Source: Dendronalium phyllosphericum CENA369
GTDB lineage: Bacteria > Cyanobacteriota > Cyanobacteriia > Cyanobacteriales > Nostocaceae
Reading direction: 5' to 3'
Assembly: GCF_016056275.1 (NCBI RefSeq)
Contig: NZ_JAECZA010000006.1
Location: forward strand, 1 to 64,000
Length of the DNA: 64,000 nt
Positions 45,680 through 55,902 of this stretch are shown here, piece after piece. The position numbers and the translations under genes were made by a program. Each line of letters starts with the position of its first letter. Position 1 is the stretch's first letter. Under the pieces are notes generated by a model. The model searched no databases and had not been told where the DNA came from. It saw only the letters and a program-made list of their open reading frames with translations.

Positions 45680-46654
45680 ATGCGTAAAAAACTACAACAA
45701 ACCATCAAACCGCTGTTAAAAACTTTCTTTGTCCTGAGCCTAGTGTTAACTATGGCACTTAGTCACGCCGATGGAGCATTAGCTGCCCGTAGTGGTGGTC
45801 GGATCGGCGGTGGTTCCTTTAGAGCGCCTTCAAGCCGCACTTACACGCCGCGCACTTACGCACCTGGTGGAGGGGGATACTACGCACCCTATCCTGGTGG
45901 TGGTTTTGGCTTTCCCTTTCTGCTTCCTTTCTGGGGTATTGGGGGAGGCTTTGGCGGTCTATTTACCATTTTAATTTTCATCGCGATCGCTAACTTTTTA
46001 GTACAAAGTTTTCGTCGTGCAGGTAGCGGTGAAGTAGAAGAAACAGGCTACGGTAGTAATCCCCCTGTTTCTGTAACTCGTTTGCAAGTTGGGTTATTGG
46101 CGCAAGCGCGCGATTTGCAACCCGAACTCAACCGCATTGCCGAAACTGCTGATACTAACTCTCCCGAAGGAAGAGCAGAAATTTTACAAGAAGCCAGCCT
46201 AGCTTTGCTCCGCCATCCAGAATACTGGGTGTATGCAGGTGGTGGTACGCAACAAGCTAAATTAAACTCAGCGGAAGGTCAATTCAACCGTTTGGCGTTG
46301 GCCGAACGCAGCAAATTCAGCGAAGAAACTCTTTCTAATGTGAATAATCAGCTCAAAGCAGCCCTTGCCAAAGAAGCATTACCAGCTGCTGATGAACTCG
46401 ATAATCCAACTCGTCTGATTAGCGAAGGCCCTGGCGAATACATTATCGTTACCCTATTGGCAGCAACACTGGGCAAGTTGGAAATTCCTAAAATCAACAG
46501 TGCTGATGACTTGCGTCAAGCTTTGCGGCAAATTGGCGGTTTGCCTAGCGATAGACTGCTAGCAATTGAAGTTCTTTGGACTCCCCAAGCTCAAGGCGAT
46601 GTTCTGACATCTGATGATGTCCTAGCAGAGTATTCTGATTTAAAACTGGTTTAA
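45680..46654 (+). CDS. DUF1517 domain-containing protein
   Basis: About 324 aa from ATG 45680, where a clear signal peptide begins (MRKKLQQTIKP... LALSHADGALAA-like). A Gly/Tyr/Pro-rich segment (ARSGGRIGGGSFRAPS) and one membrane helix near residue 95 (LFTILIFIAIANFLVQSF) precede the DUF1517 domain. This family is common in cyanobacteria and plastids and is of unknown function. A strong terminator follows the stop codon. Confidence 0.87.
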   Translation: MRKKLQQTIKPLLKTFFVLSLVLTMALSHADGALAARSGGRIGGGSFRAPSSRTYTPRTYAPGGGGYYAPYPGGGFGFPFLLPFWGIGGGFGGLFTILIFIAIANFLVQSFRRAGSGEVEETGYGSNPPVSVTRLQVGLLAQARDLQPELNRIAETADTNSPEGRAEILQEASLALLRHPEYWVYAGGGTQQAKLNSAEGQFNRLALAERSKFSEETLSNVNNQLKAALAKEALPAADELDNPTRLISEGPGEYIIVTLLAATLGKLEIPKINSADDLRQALRQIGGLPSDRLLAIEVLWTPQAQGDVLTSDDVLAEYSDLKLV

Positions 46655-46687
46655 TCAATTGCAAGATTAAACTAAATAGTAGTTAGG

Positions 46688-46720
46688 AAAAAGTGTTGTG
46701 CTGCAAACACAACACTTTTT
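46688..46720 (+). terminator. Rho-independent terminator after DUF1517 gene
   Basis: Perfect 13-bp inverted repeat AAAAAGTGTTGTG and CACAACACTTTTT with a 7-base loop, followed by more T/A bases. Because the arms are A-rich on one side and T-rich on the other, it can work in both directions. Confidence 0.9.
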
Positions 46721-46764
46721 ATTTTGCTAGCGATCGGCAAAGAATCTAGAGGCGATGTATAGTT

Positions 46765-46992
46765 ATGATTACTTTATTCCAAAGTCCAGTAAGTTCCGAC
46801 CCACAAGTCATGGGTGGAACATTAGTATTCCGAAATACTAGAGTTCCAGCCCAATCACTTCTTGAGTATTTAGATGATGGATTTTCTCTAGAAGAGTTTT
46901 TGGACAATTTCCCATCTGTTAATCGTGTAGATGCAGTGAATTTTCTAAGACTTGCTCGCCAACAAGTTCAATATGAAAATCATTCTGGATGA
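46765..46992 (+). CDS. DUF433 antitoxin-like protein
   Basis: 75-aa member of DUF433. The typical words are DPQVMGGTLVFRNTRVPAQ then LLEYLDDGFSLEEFLDNFP. DUF433 proteins are usually found in front of PIN-like DUF5615 proteins and are taken as antitoxins. The following ORF overlaps its end by 20 bases. Confidence 0.88.
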   Translation: MITLFQSPVSSDPQVMGGTLVFRNTRVPAQSLLEYLDDGFSLEEFLDNFPSVNRVDAVNFLRLARQQVQYENHSG

Positions 46993-47293
46993 GAATTTAC
47001 CAAAAGCTTTAAAGCACTATTTGTCAGCTTATGAAGTAACCACTGTTCAAGAACAGGGATGGACTGGAGTTAAAAATGGTGAACTGATGATGAGGATTGA
47101 TGGTGTGTATGATATTTTTCTCACATCAGATAAGAATTTGAAATACCAGCAAAACTTGAGTAGAAGAAGCATCGCGATTATTGAGCTTCCTACAAATCGA
47201 TTAAAGCTATTATCAACTATCACCGATAAAATTTTGGCAGAAGTAGAGAGTATTTCGTCAGGAATGTACGTGCAAATCTCTCTTGAGCTATAG
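46973..47293 (+). CDS. DUF5615 PIN-like toxin
   Basis: 106 aa from ATG 46973. MKIILDENLPKALKHYL is the classic start, with the first acidic residue pair; IFLTSDKNLKYQQNL holds the next acidic site. The PIN-like fold suggests ribonuclease activity. Together with the DUF433 gene it forms a compact type II toxin-antitoxin candidate. Confidence 0.85.
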   Translation: MKIILDENLPKALKHYLSAYEVTTVQEQGWTGVKNGELMMRIDGVYDIFLTSDKNLKYQQNLSRRSIAIIELPTNRLKLLSTITDKILAEVESISSGMYVQISLEL

Positions 47294-47345
47294 CTTTATA
47301 GCTACTTTCAAGACAGTCGCTAAAATTATCTCTAGCTTGAAATTC

Positions 47346-47444
47346 TCATTGCCCAAAGTGGGTAAAAGTTAAGAAGTGTAAAGGGGAAGGAAGTCCTGAC
47401 GCGGGAACGGAGACGACACGAAAACCGATTCTGAACTTTCTAAT
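47346..47444 (-). pseudogene. Remnant of a second FGE-domain C-terminus
   Basis: Directly after the TAA of the kinase-FGE gene, and in the same frame, 32 codons stay open and begin IRKFRIGFRVVSVPASG. GFRVV is the conserved end of FGE/sulfatase-modifying domains and also occurs in the gene itself (CGFRVVLSS). This looks like the old tail of a related gene left behind by recombination or duplication. Confidence 0.5.
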
Positions 47445-49301
47445 TTACTCAGCATCCGATACAGAAGACAAGACAACACGAAAACCGCATACTCTCAACC
47501 CACCATCTGACTCGTTCCAGCTACGACTAGCACTGCGACAAAGTTCTGCACTAAAACTCCAAGAACCACCGCGTAGCACGCGACGATAAACATCACCGCC
47601 AACTTCCCACACTGTGCCATCTGTTGGTGCGCCATGATAATTGTTATGCCAAGGATCGGCACACCATTCCCAAACTAGCCCGTGCATATCATACAACCCG
47701 AAGGCGTTTGCTACTTGAAAACTGCCGACATCTGTGGTTTCTTTACGATATCTAATTTTGGCTTCCCCAGAGTAAGTATCGCTGTCACTACAGGTTACTA
47801 AATCAGAGGTAACTGTTTCGCCAAAGTGGAAAGATGTAATTGTTCCAGCGCGACAAGCATATTCCCATTCTGCCTCGCTGGGTAAACGATATTCACGTTT
47901 GGTTTTTTGTGAAAGTCTCAAGCAAAATTCTACAGCTTCGTGCCAAGAGACATTTTCTACTGGTCGGTTCTGACCTTTAAATTTAGAAGGGTTGGGATTT
48001 AAAGCTTGTTTGACTTTGGGTAAACCTGCTATTGCTCTCCACTGTGCTTGAGTTACGGGAAATTTTCCCATAAAAAAAGGTTTAATAGCAACTTGATGTT
48101 GGGGACGTTCGTCAGCATCTCCTTCAAATTCTGGCGAACCCATCATAAATGTACCGCCAGGAATGGCTACCATTTCCAGTGAGATACCTTTACTCAATTC
48201 TTCTATAAAAAATTTAGCACTGGAGCGATCGCGGCTAACTTCTCGACCGCCTGTATCTACTGTAACTACCTCAAATTGAAAGGTTTGTAAGGGAGGTAAT
48301 GGAAGATTGACTTTTTGTGGCGATGGTAATTGTATTAATGTATGTTGAGTAGTTTCTATAATTTGTGTTTCAGTTGCAGAATTTTTCAACTTTAGGTCGT
48401 TTAATACCTCTGCTGCTGATTGATATCTTTCGTTAGGCAAATGTTTGAGTAATTTATCTAAAATTTTGCCTAAGTCATCATTAATCGTAATACCTTTTTG
48501 ATGTAAATGCTCTTGCCACAACCATTTACCATTCATAGCATCGTAAAGCTCATCATTAATTTGCCCGTAAGCATTTTGTAAAGGCAAACATTGAGTTAAA
48601 AGACGCACGCAAGTTACACCCAAAGCATATAAATCGCTAGCGTGACAAGCAAATCCAGCCATTTGTTCGGTTGGGGCATAACCAATGGTATAAATAACCG
48701 TAGCTTGTCTGCCTAAACTAGTTTGTGTTACTTGTTTTGCACCACCAAAGTCAATTAATACTGGTTTGCTATCAGTTGCACGGCGGATAATGTTTTCTGG
48801 TTTGATATCTCGATGAATAACGTTACGAGAGTGAACAAACTCTAGAACTGGTAATATATCAATCAAAAGCTGGCGAATTTCTTCTTCGCTAAAAGATTGT
48901 TGCTGAACTTCTCGTAACAAAGTTTGCCCTTGAATAAATTCTTGCACAAGATACAAACTTAAACCTTGTTCAAAGTAAGCTAGCAATCGAGGAATTTGAG
49001 TATGATTTTCTCCTAATTCATACAAGCGAAACGCTTCTTCTTTGAAGAATTCTGCTGCTTTGGTGCGTTGTAATGTTCCTTGAACTTGAGGGAAAAATTG
49101 CTTAATTACACAAGGTGCATCCAATCTATCTGCATCTTCGGCTTCATAAGTTCTGCTAAATCCGCCTTCACCTAATAGCCTCAATACGCGGTAACGGTTT
49201 CTCAAAAGTTTGCCAAAGCTGCTTTGTCCGCAACTGATGCAAAATCTGTTGCCGTCGTGATTAAATGGATTTGAGCAATTGGGATTTTGGCAGATTTGCA
49301 T
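47445..49301 (-). CDS. Ser/Thr kinase fused to a formylglycine-generating-enzyme-like domain
   Basis: 618 aa. The N-terminal zinc ribbon (CQNPNC, then FCISC) is followed by a kinase: GEGGFS loop, HRDIKPEN catalytic loop and a DFG triplet. From about residue 370 there is an FGE-sulfatase/SUMF1-like domain: MVAIPGGTFMMGSPEFEGD, NRPVENVSWHEAVEFC and YRLPSEAEWEYACRAG. This fusion is well known in cyanobacteria. True FGE activity needs active-site cysteines, and I cannot confirm these. It is likely a signalling protein. A 616-bp AT-rich gap without visible genes (49302-49917) separates it from the next gene. Confidence 0.9.
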   Translation of the reverse strand: MQICQNPNCSNPFNHDGNRFCISCGQSSFGKLLRNRYRVLRLLGEGGFSRTYEAEDADRLDAPCVIKQFFPQVQGTLQRTKAAEFFKEEAFRLYELGENHTQIPRLLAYFEQGLSLYLVQEFIQGQTLLREVQQQSFSEEEIRQLLIDILPVLEFVHSRNVIHRDIKPENIIRRATDSKPVLIDFGGAKQVTQTSLGRQATVIYTIGYAPTEQMAGFACHASDLYALGVTCVRLLTQCLPLQNAYGQINDELYDAMNGKWLWQEHLHQKGITINDDLGKILDKLLKHLPNERYQSAAEVLNDLKLKNSATETQIIETTQHTLIQLPSPQKVNLPLPPLQTFQFEVVTVDTGGREVSRDRSSAKFFIEELSKGISLEMVAIPGGTFMMGSPEFEGDADERPQHQVAIKPFFMGKFPVTQAQWRAIAGLPKVKQALNPNPSKFKGQNRPVENVSWHEAVEFCLRLSQKTKREYRLPSEAEWEYACRAGTITSFHFGETVTSDLVTCSDSDTYSGEAKIRYRKETTDVGSFQVANAFGLYDMHGLVWEWCADPWHNNYHGAPTDGTVWEVGGDVYRRVLRGGSWSFSAELCRSASRSWNESDGGLRVCGFRVVLSSVSDAE

Positions 49302-49917
49302 AGTGAAGAGTAAATAGCATTTTGTCCCAAATTAGCCCTAATACTATCAAACTTAAAATATATATTAGTGCAAGAAAGCAGTTTTCTTGAATATATAAAT
49401 AATATTGCTTCTCTAGTAAGCTCTATATCCTTTTTCATCAGATAGTTATTTCATTTTTTACCACATTGCACTAAATAAATTCGTTATAGCTTTCATCTGT
49501 ATATACCCATATTAAAAACTACAGATGAATAACCTGTATTTATTTGTAGTTTACTGGTACTTTTTAAGTAATAGTATATGCAAAAAATAGATTTCTCTCA
49601 CAACAAGGAATAATAATACTAAGCGATGAAACTTGTCAAGCGTGTTCTCATTGTATTAGTCTTTATCAATAAATTCAGACTCTAAACTGACTGATACTAA
49701 AACAACTAGACTATCTCATTTTGGCATTTATTAGGTGTTTTAAAATACTAATTCAGTTCAAGATTATTCAAATTCATCTCTCTAAAGAGACAAGTTAAAG
49801 AATTGTTGAATAATTCTGTATTTTTATCTGAGTATAAAAGTTGTCTTGCAGTTTCTAAAAAATTTGCTTTGTGTTATGTGTTACATTAAATAGAGTGATA
49901 TTTTTAGCATATCTAAA

Positions 49918-51237
49918 CTACTTAATAGGAATTTCTATAATAAATTCTGTTCCTTTTCCTAACACAGAAATACAGTTAAGTTTTCCTAAATGTTTTTCTT
50001 CGACTATTTGCCGACTAATAGATAATCCTAAGCCTGTTCCTTTGCCTACAGCTTTAGTAGTAAAAAATTGATCGAATATACGTTCTTGTAACTCTGGTTC
50101 CATACCGTTACCATTATCTTTAATTGAGATAATGACACTTTGGCTTGAAGAATCTAGCTGTGTAGAAATAATGATTTCTTTAAAGTATTGTCCTACATCT
50201 ATTTTAGAAATATCTATAGATTCATCTAAAGCATCAATAGCATTAGCAATAATATTCATAAATACCTGATTGATAGGGCCAGGATAGCATTCTATATCAG
50301 GCAAAATACTATAGTCTTTTACAATTTCAATAGGCTGATATGGATTATTTGCTTTCAATCGATGCTTGAGAATCATCAACGTGCTTTCAATACCTTGATG
50401 AATATCAATAGCTACTTTGGTAAAGTTATCAGAGCGAGAAAAAGTTCTCAAACTTTGACTAATTTCACAAATACGTTCAACACCTAAGTTCATAGAAGAT
50501 AACACTTTTGATACATCTTGAATCATTTCATCTAAGTCAATCGTTTGAGCGTGATTTTGAATTTCTGATACTGGATTTGAATAGTAATAACGATAAAGTT
50601 GTAAGTGGTGAATCAAGCTAGATGTATATTGAGATATATAGTTTAAGTTACCCTTAATAAAGCCGACAGGGTTATTAATTTCATGAGCTACACCAGCAAC
50701 TAATTGACCGAGAGCAGACATTTTTTCACTTTGCACTAGCTGGAGTTGAGATTGTTTTAATTCATGCAACGCTTGAGAAAGTTCTGCTGTACGTTCCTGC
50801 ACTCGCTGTTCTAGTTCTAGCTTCTGTTGTGCTAATTGTTTAGTTAAAAAACGCAGCTTTAAATGCACGTTAATTCTTGCTAAAAATTCCTCTGTTTGAA
50901 AAGGTTTCGTAATGTAATCAACTGCTCCAATAGAAAGACCTTTGACTTTATCAGTTGTGTCAGATAAAGAGGTCATAAAAATGATTGGTATATCTTGTGT
51001 TATGTAATTTCCCTTAAGTCTGCGACAAGTCTCAAACCCATCGATTCCCGGCATCATAACATCTAATAAAATCAAATGAGGTTGGGCATATGCAGCTTGT
51101 TCGAGGGCACTTTCGCCATCAGTAGCTATCAAAATTTCCCATCTGGAATCTGCGATCGCAGTAGAAATTAATTGTAAATTTGTCTTATTGTCATCTACAA
51201 TCAGGATTGTAGCATTTTCAAAATATCTTTCATTCAT
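49918..51237 (-). CDS. Response regulator-histidine kinase hybrid
   Basis: 439 aa from ATG 51237. The receiver domain comes first ([10 protein letters not shown], phospho-acceptor in [11 protein letters not shown], Lys in YITKPF). A coiled coil follows, then a kinase: H-box [15 protein letters not shown]-box [13 protein letters not shown]-boxes DNGNGM and [12 protein letters not shown]. The order receiver-then-kinase is typical of cyanobacterial hybrid sensors. Its start overlaps the end of the upstream kinase by eight bases, so they are translationally coupled and probably form a phosphorelay. Signal unknown. Confidence 0.93.
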   Translation of the reverse strand: MNERYFENATILIVDDNKTNLQLISTAIADSRWEILIATDGESALEQAAYAQPHLILLDVMMPGIDGFETCRRLKGNYITQDIPIIFMTSLSDTTDKVKGLSIGAVDYITKPFQTEEFLARINVHLKLRFLTKQLAQQKLELEQRVQERTAELSQALHELKQSQLQLVQSEKMSALGQLVAGVAHEINNPVGFIKGNLNYISQYTSSLIHHLQLYRYYYSNPVSEIQNHAQTIDLDEMIQDVSKVLSSMNLGVERICEISQSLRTFSRSDNFTKVAIDIHQGIESTLMILKHRLKANNPYQPIEIVKDYSILPDIECYPGPINQVFMNIIANAIDALDESIDISKIDVGQYFKEIIISTQLDSSSQSVIISIKDNGNGMEPELQERIFDQFFTTKAVGKGTGLGLSISRQIVEEKHLGKLNCISVLGKGTEFIIEIPIK

Positions 51238-52621
51238 TGAGATCGTCCTTAAAATATTTGATAAATTCTCGAATTTTTTTGGCTTCAAATTCGTCAGCTA
51301 GTTGTCGAACTTTTGTGATAAATGCAAAAAATTTATTGTCTGACTGTTCTAATTCCTCTAATGCTGTTTTGATACCTTTAATATTCCCTCTCATGGCCAA
51401 ATCTAACAGCTTTTCTAGTTCGACATCTGTTGGCACAATAAATTCACTAGTTGGAATGTAAGATGTCAAAGGATACCATTGGTTATCTACAATCACTTTT
51501 GATTTTTTATCTTTAATTGTAATCATCTCTGTACTTTGAGAGGGGAGAGTTTGTATCCAATTACTGGCAATTTCTAAATCTAAATCTAACCAAAATTTGC
51601 TACCAAATCCGAAATTGCTTTCAACTTTGATTTCACTTCCCATTAATTCAGCAATTTTCCAGCTAAGAGCTAATCCTAATCCAATTCCTTCGATTGGGTT
51701 TTGTTTGTCACATACCTGTACAAAAGGCAAAAAAATCTTCTCTAATTGTGCGGCTTTTATACCTATTCCGGTATCTTCAACTTGAAATCTAATTTTGATG
51801 ATGTTTGACTCGTTCTCCACACCCGAAAGATGAGTTTCTAAAACTTTTACTTTAAAATCGACTTTACCGTTATCGGAAAATTTAATGGCATTACTAAGCA
51901 AGTGAATTAAGACTTGTCGCAAACGTTTTTCATCTGCATGAATTCCATTAGGGATCTGACAATCTGCTTGATAAATGAACAAAATGTTTTTTTGGCATGA
52001 ACCAATACGACACATTTCCACTATTCCCTTTAAAAAGGAAGGAAAATGAAAATCATTTTTGTGTAATTCTAGTTTTTGAGTTTCTATTTTAGAAAAATCT
52101 AAAATGTCGTTGATTAGGGTTAATAAGTGAGAACCACACTGATGAATGATGTTTATACTATCAAGGTCTGTCTGAGTTAAAGTTTGGGAGTGTTGCAAGA
52201 TTTGTGCGTAACCCAAAATGCCATTTAGGGGTGTACGCAATTCATGACTCATATTTGCTAAAAATGCTCTCTTAGCTTGGTTAGCAACATCAGCATCTCT
52301 TTTAGTAGCTTCTAATTCTTGAGAATGTAAGACGTTATAGTTCTCGTAGACATCGCTAACTTTTTGCTCTAGAGTTTGAGAATAGTTTTGTAATTGCTGA
52401 TTAGCTTTTTCTAGTTGTGACTGCTTGCTCGTGTAGTTAATTTGCAGTAATTGCCAAGTCACGCAACTGCTAATCAAAAACCCACAAAAAAACCATAGCC
52501 ATTCTCCTTGCGAAAACCACACTTTCGTCAAAGACTGTCCATCAATTCCCGCAATTAAAATTTGGCTGATTAAATTCACATGAACTGCTAATCCAGCCAT
52601 CTGTTCGCTACGATCCTGCAA
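51230..52621 (-). CDS. Histidine kinase with truncated CHASE2 sensor domain
   Basis: 463 aa from a TTG; an in-frame stop lies just upstream. The first ~60 residues ([19 protein letters not shown] and the following membrane helix) match only the end of a CHASE2 sensor domain. A HisKA domain ([16 protein letters not shown]) and an ATPase domain ([27 protein letters not shown]) follow. The catalytic part is intact, while most of the periplasmic sensor is absent, so the gene is likely 5'-truncated and may be poorly expressed. Confidence 0.85.
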   Translation of the reverse strand: MQDRSEQMAGLAVHVNLISQILIAGIDGQSLTKVWFSQGEWLWFFCGFLISSCVTWQLLQINYTSKQSQLEKANQQLQNYSQTLEQKVSDVYENYNVLHSQELEATKRDADVANQAKRAFLANMSHELRTPLNGILGYAQILQHSQTLTQTDLDSINIIHQCGSHLLTLINDILDFSKIETQKLELHKNDFHFPSFLKGIVEMCRIGSCQKNILFIYQADCQIPNGIHADEKRLRQVLIHLLSNAIKFSDNGKVDFKVKVLETHLSGVENESNIIKIRFQVEDTGIGIKAAQLEKIFLPFVQVCDKQNPIEGIGLGLALSWKIAELMGSEIKVESNFGFGSKFWLDLDLEIASNWIQTLPSQSTEMITIKDKKSKVIVDNQWYPLTSYIPTSEFIVPTDVELEKLLDLAMRGNIKGIKTALEELEQSDNKFFAFITKVRQLADEFEAKKIREFIKYFKDDLNE

Positions 52622-53380
52622 ATTGTTATGATAACTAAACTAAAACAAGTCAAGTTATTGATATACTTGGCTATTGTGCCGCTTAAAAAAGCAGTTATTT
52701 TAAAATGAGCTTTTTAGCTTTTTAAACTGGATACTTTTTATAATATGCCGCACTAATAATTAATCAACAATACTATTTTGATGCCAAGATTATATAAACA
52801 TCAATTTTTTGAGATTAAAATAACTTACTCGCAAGTAATGATGAAAATATAAATATTTTAGTATTATTTTTAATCCTAAATCACCATTATTTTACATGGT
52901 GTTATTGCTTAAGTGACATCAGTGCTATCACGGGAGTCTTTATCAAAAGAATATTTAAAAAAGTAAATTTATGTTGACTCTGTACTAATCGAGCCATTTA
53001 TTCAAGTGCTAGTGAAAATATTAAACGATATTAATCTCAATCCTCAAATTGAGATTAATATCGCCTCTACAGCTAATATAACTTAGCAATCAAACTTTTG
53101 ATTTTAACCACACCCAAGAATTTAACACCATATAGCTACTATTTTTTCGCCAAATTAGCTATTAACGACTCAATTAACTATAGTTTTTTTGGACTTTTAC
53201 AGTCTTATACCAATCCTCTAAAATGAGGCAACACATTCAAACCCCCAAAGCCATGCCATCTCTGACTTTCTTAATTACGAATTACATAGACGCGCTCTGC
53301 GCGGCTTCCCGAAGGGTATTACGAATTACGAATTGGTATTAACGTCATTTTTACTTGATTTGCTCCGAAAAACTCTGTTT
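52622..53380. other. 760-bp AT-rich gap between histidine kinase and potC
   Basis: No gene is supported here. The missing 5' part of the CHASE2 domain is not visible in any frame. The gap holds the hairpin at 53026-53063 and, near 53275-53335, common dispersed repeat words (GACGCGCTCTGCGCGGCTTC, ATTACGAATTACGAATT). Confidence 0.6.
53026..53063. terminator. Strong 16-bp hairpin, possible transcript end of potC
   Basis: CGATATTAATCTCAAT and ATTGAGATTAATATCG form a perfect 16-bp stem with a six-base loop. On the minus strand a T-rich run follows (TTTAATATTTTC), as for a terminator, although the stem is AT-rich. It could also be a processing site or the core of a small RNA. Confidence 0.45.
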
Positions 53381-54181
53381 TCACTTTTTCTCTCCCAAAG
53401 CGCGAATCAATTCAGCAACAAAAGCCACGATCGCCGATACTAAAATTAGCAACACGCTTAGAGCATTAATATCAGGCTTAACTCCGGCTTTAATGCGACT
53501 AAAAATTTCCATTGGTAAGGTATTGTAACCGCTACCTGCGGTAAAACTGGCAATGAGAAAATCATCTAAACTGAGGACAAAAGCCAAAAGACAGCCTGCT
53601 ATAATACCAGGCATCAACTGTGGCAGCAATACTTTAGTGAAGGCTTGCACTGGTGTAGCTCCTAAATCTAGTGCTGCTTCCTCTAAGTGGGGATCTAAGT
53701 TAGTTAGGCGTGAAGAAACCACTAGTCCGACGTAAGCTAAACAAAACACCACATGAGCTGCAACTATTGTCCATAAACTCAGGGGAATGGCAAACGCTGC
53801 TAAAAAGACTAAGGTGGCTACTGCGATCGCAATATCTGGAATAATCACCGGTAGGTAAGAAATACCGCGATACAATTTCTTGCCGGGAAATCGATAACGT
53901 CCCAATCCTACCGCCATTAGAGTTCCCAGCACAGCGGAAATACCCACCGCACAAAAGGCAACTATCAAACTATTTTGTAAAGCTGACAAAATGCGATCGT
54001 CATCAAATAGTCTGCTATACCAATCAAGCGTAAATCCTTTCCAAGTTGCACTGTAGGGTGACTGATTGAAGCTATAAAAGCCAAGTACCAGTATAGGCAG
54101 GTACATGAACGCAAATATGAGTATGGAGAAAACCGCCTGCCATGCGACACGCGGTTTTTTTCGAGATGGAGAAATATTCAC
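53381..54181 (-). CDS. potC: Spermidine/putrescine ABC transporter permease PotC
   Basis: 266 aa from GTG 54181. Six membrane helices are expected. FMYLPILVLGFYSFNQS near the start and the EAA loop LEEAALDLGATPVQAFTKVLLPQL are characteristic. SLDDFLIASFTAGSG is a PotC hallmark. No potA, potB or potD is adjacent in the window; upstream lies a 638-bp gene-free stretch (54182-54819). It must pair with subunits encoded elsewhere, or it is a relic of a broken operon. Confidence 0.92.
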   Translation of the reverse strand: MNISPSRKKPRVAWQAVFSILIFAFMYLPILVLGFYSFNQSPYSATWKGFTLDWYSRLFDDDRILSALQNSLIVAFCAVGISAVLGTLMAVGLGRYRFPGKKLYRGISYLPVIIPDIAIAVATLVFLAAFAIPLSLWTIVAAHVVFCLAYVGLVVSSRLTNLDPHLEEAALDLGATPVQAFTKVLLPQLMPGIIAGCLLAFVLSLDDFLIASFTAGSGYNTLPMEIFSRIKAGVKPDINALSVLLILVSAIVAFVAELIRALGEKK

Positions 54182-54819
54182 ACTTACTATTGGTTACTTC
54201 CTACGGACTGCATTTATATCCTATTTAATGTCAAAAGTCAATATATCAATCTACAGGTCATTGCAAGCGATAGCAGGTAGGGAAATGGATTGAAAAAAGG
54301 GAAATAAATAAGAGGAAAAAGAATGAAATCAGGTTTTCTCCCTTTCTCTTTAACCTTTTCAGTTTTCCTCATAATCCCAAACATATCTAGTGTAAGAGTC
54401 GTCAAAATCAGGTTTACACAAGTTAATTAGTCGAACAAATTCTACTTTAAGGAATAATAAAAATTATTTATTTAGGTAGATAAATGTTTTAAAAGTAAAA
54501 GTATATGATGTGTGAGGGATTCTTTCCAAAGAGTTAGCGTTCCAAGTGAGTTTCTAGTGCAAAGTTATTTACAATTTCTCTTGAAACAAAAAACAAACAC
54601 TGCTAACGCAACCGACGGAAATCGAGCTTGTCTGCGACTGCCTCACGGCTACGCTTACAAGGCTTGCAGACTTTGATATTGGGTACTAGCTGATGTGCAA
54701 CAAAACTTGGGAGGAGTTAAAGCTTCTTCCGAATTTTTGATGAGCAAAAACCCCACACCATTATCCTAGTTTTCAGTCAAGAGTCTCTTTTACATCTTAT
54801 TTTTGTTAGGAGGTTTGTA
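54182..54819. other. 638-bp intergenic region between divergent potC and glycosyltransferase
   Basis: AT-rich with no supported coding sequence. A repeat word set near 54605-54665 (GACGGAAATCGAGCTTG, CTCACGGCTACGCTTAC) belongs to a dispersed family also seen near 13650. Promoters for both flanking genes should lie here. A strong RBS TAGGAGG is present at 54807-54813. Confidence 0.6.
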
Positions 54820-55902
54820 ATGCGAATTGCTCAAGTGGCTCCTTTATTTGAGAGAGTACCCCCTCCAGCTTATGGGGGTACAGAGTTAGTAGTAAGCTTA
54901 TTAACTGATGAATTAGTCCGGCGCGGACACGAAGTTACACTCTTTGCATCGGGTGATTCTATCAGTTTGGCAAAATTAGTATCAGTTCATCCCCGTGCCT
55001 TAAGACTCGATCCCAGCGTCAAAGAATACGGTATGTATGAGATGCTGCAATTAGGCTCCGTCTATCAAAAAGCAGAAGAGTTTGATATTATTCACTCTCA
55101 CATGGGCTGTGCGGCATTACCTTATGCAAATCTCGTGAAAACACCTACAGTTCATACTTTGCATGGTATTTTCACCCCTGACAATGAAAAAGTGTTTCAA
55201 TATGCCAAGCATCAATCTTTTATCAGTATTTCAGATACACAGCGGGAACCGAGATTAGGGCTAAACTATGTATCAACCGTTTACAACGGAATTGATGTTA
55301 GTAGTTACAAATTTTATGCCCAACCAAACGAGTTACCATATCTAGCATTTTTGGGTAGAATATCTCCAGAGAAAGGAACACATTTAGCGATCGCCATTGC
55401 AAAACAAGCAGGTTGGCATTTAAAAATAGCTGGTAAGATAGATGCGGTTGATGTGGAATATTACGAGCAGGAAATCAAACCCCACATTGACGGCAAACAA
55501 ATTGAATATCTTGGTGAAGCAAACCACGAACAAAAAAATGCCCTGATGGGAGGTGCAGTAGCTACTTTGTTCCCCATCACTTGGCGAGAACCATTTGGAT
55601 TGGTGATGGTAGAATCGATGGCATCAGGTACGCCAGTTATTGCCATGAAACTGGGGTCTACTACCGAAGTAATTGCACATGGAAAAACGGGTTTTCTGTG
55701 CAACAGTGTTGAAGATTTCGTCAGTGCTATTGACAAAGTGACCGAGTTAGACCGCACCACTTGCCGGAAATATGTTGAAAGCCGTTTTAGTATGCAAAGA
55801 ATGGCCGATGGTTATGAAGCAGCTTATCAGCAAATTATCCAAAAACGATTTGCTAGTAACGGGCATGTACGCAGTGCTGCTGCTGCAATTAGTCGCATTT
55901 AG
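54820..55902 (+). CDS. Glycosyltransferase family 4
   Basis: 360 aa from ATG 54820, six bases after TAGGAGG. A GT-B enzyme with an N-terminal PPPAYGGTELVVSLL loop and the donor site EPFGLVMVESMASGTPVIAM (E-x7-E). FLGRISPEKGTHLAI opens the second Rossmann fold. It is probably a cytoplasmic or membrane-associated sugar transferase in glycan or glycolipid synthesis. The 431-bp gap after it (55903-56333) shows no gene. Confidence 0.92.
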   Translation: MRIAQVAPLFERVPPPAYGGTELVVSLLTDELVRRGHEVTLFASGDSISLAKLVSVHPRALRLDPSVKEYGMYEMLQLGSVYQKAEEFDIIHSHMGCAALPYANLVKTPTVHTLHGIFTPDNEKVFQYAKHQSFISISDTQREPRLGLNYVSTVYNGIDVSSYKFYAQPNELPYLAFLGRISPEKGTHLAIAIAKQAGWHLKIAGKIDAVDVEYYEQEIKPHIDGKQIEYLGEANHEQKNALMGGAVATLFPITWREPFGLVMVESMASGTPVIAMKLGSTTEVIAHGKTGFLCNSVEDFVSAIDKVTELDRTTCRKYVESRFSMQRMADGYEAAYQQIIQKRFASNGHVRSAAAAISRI

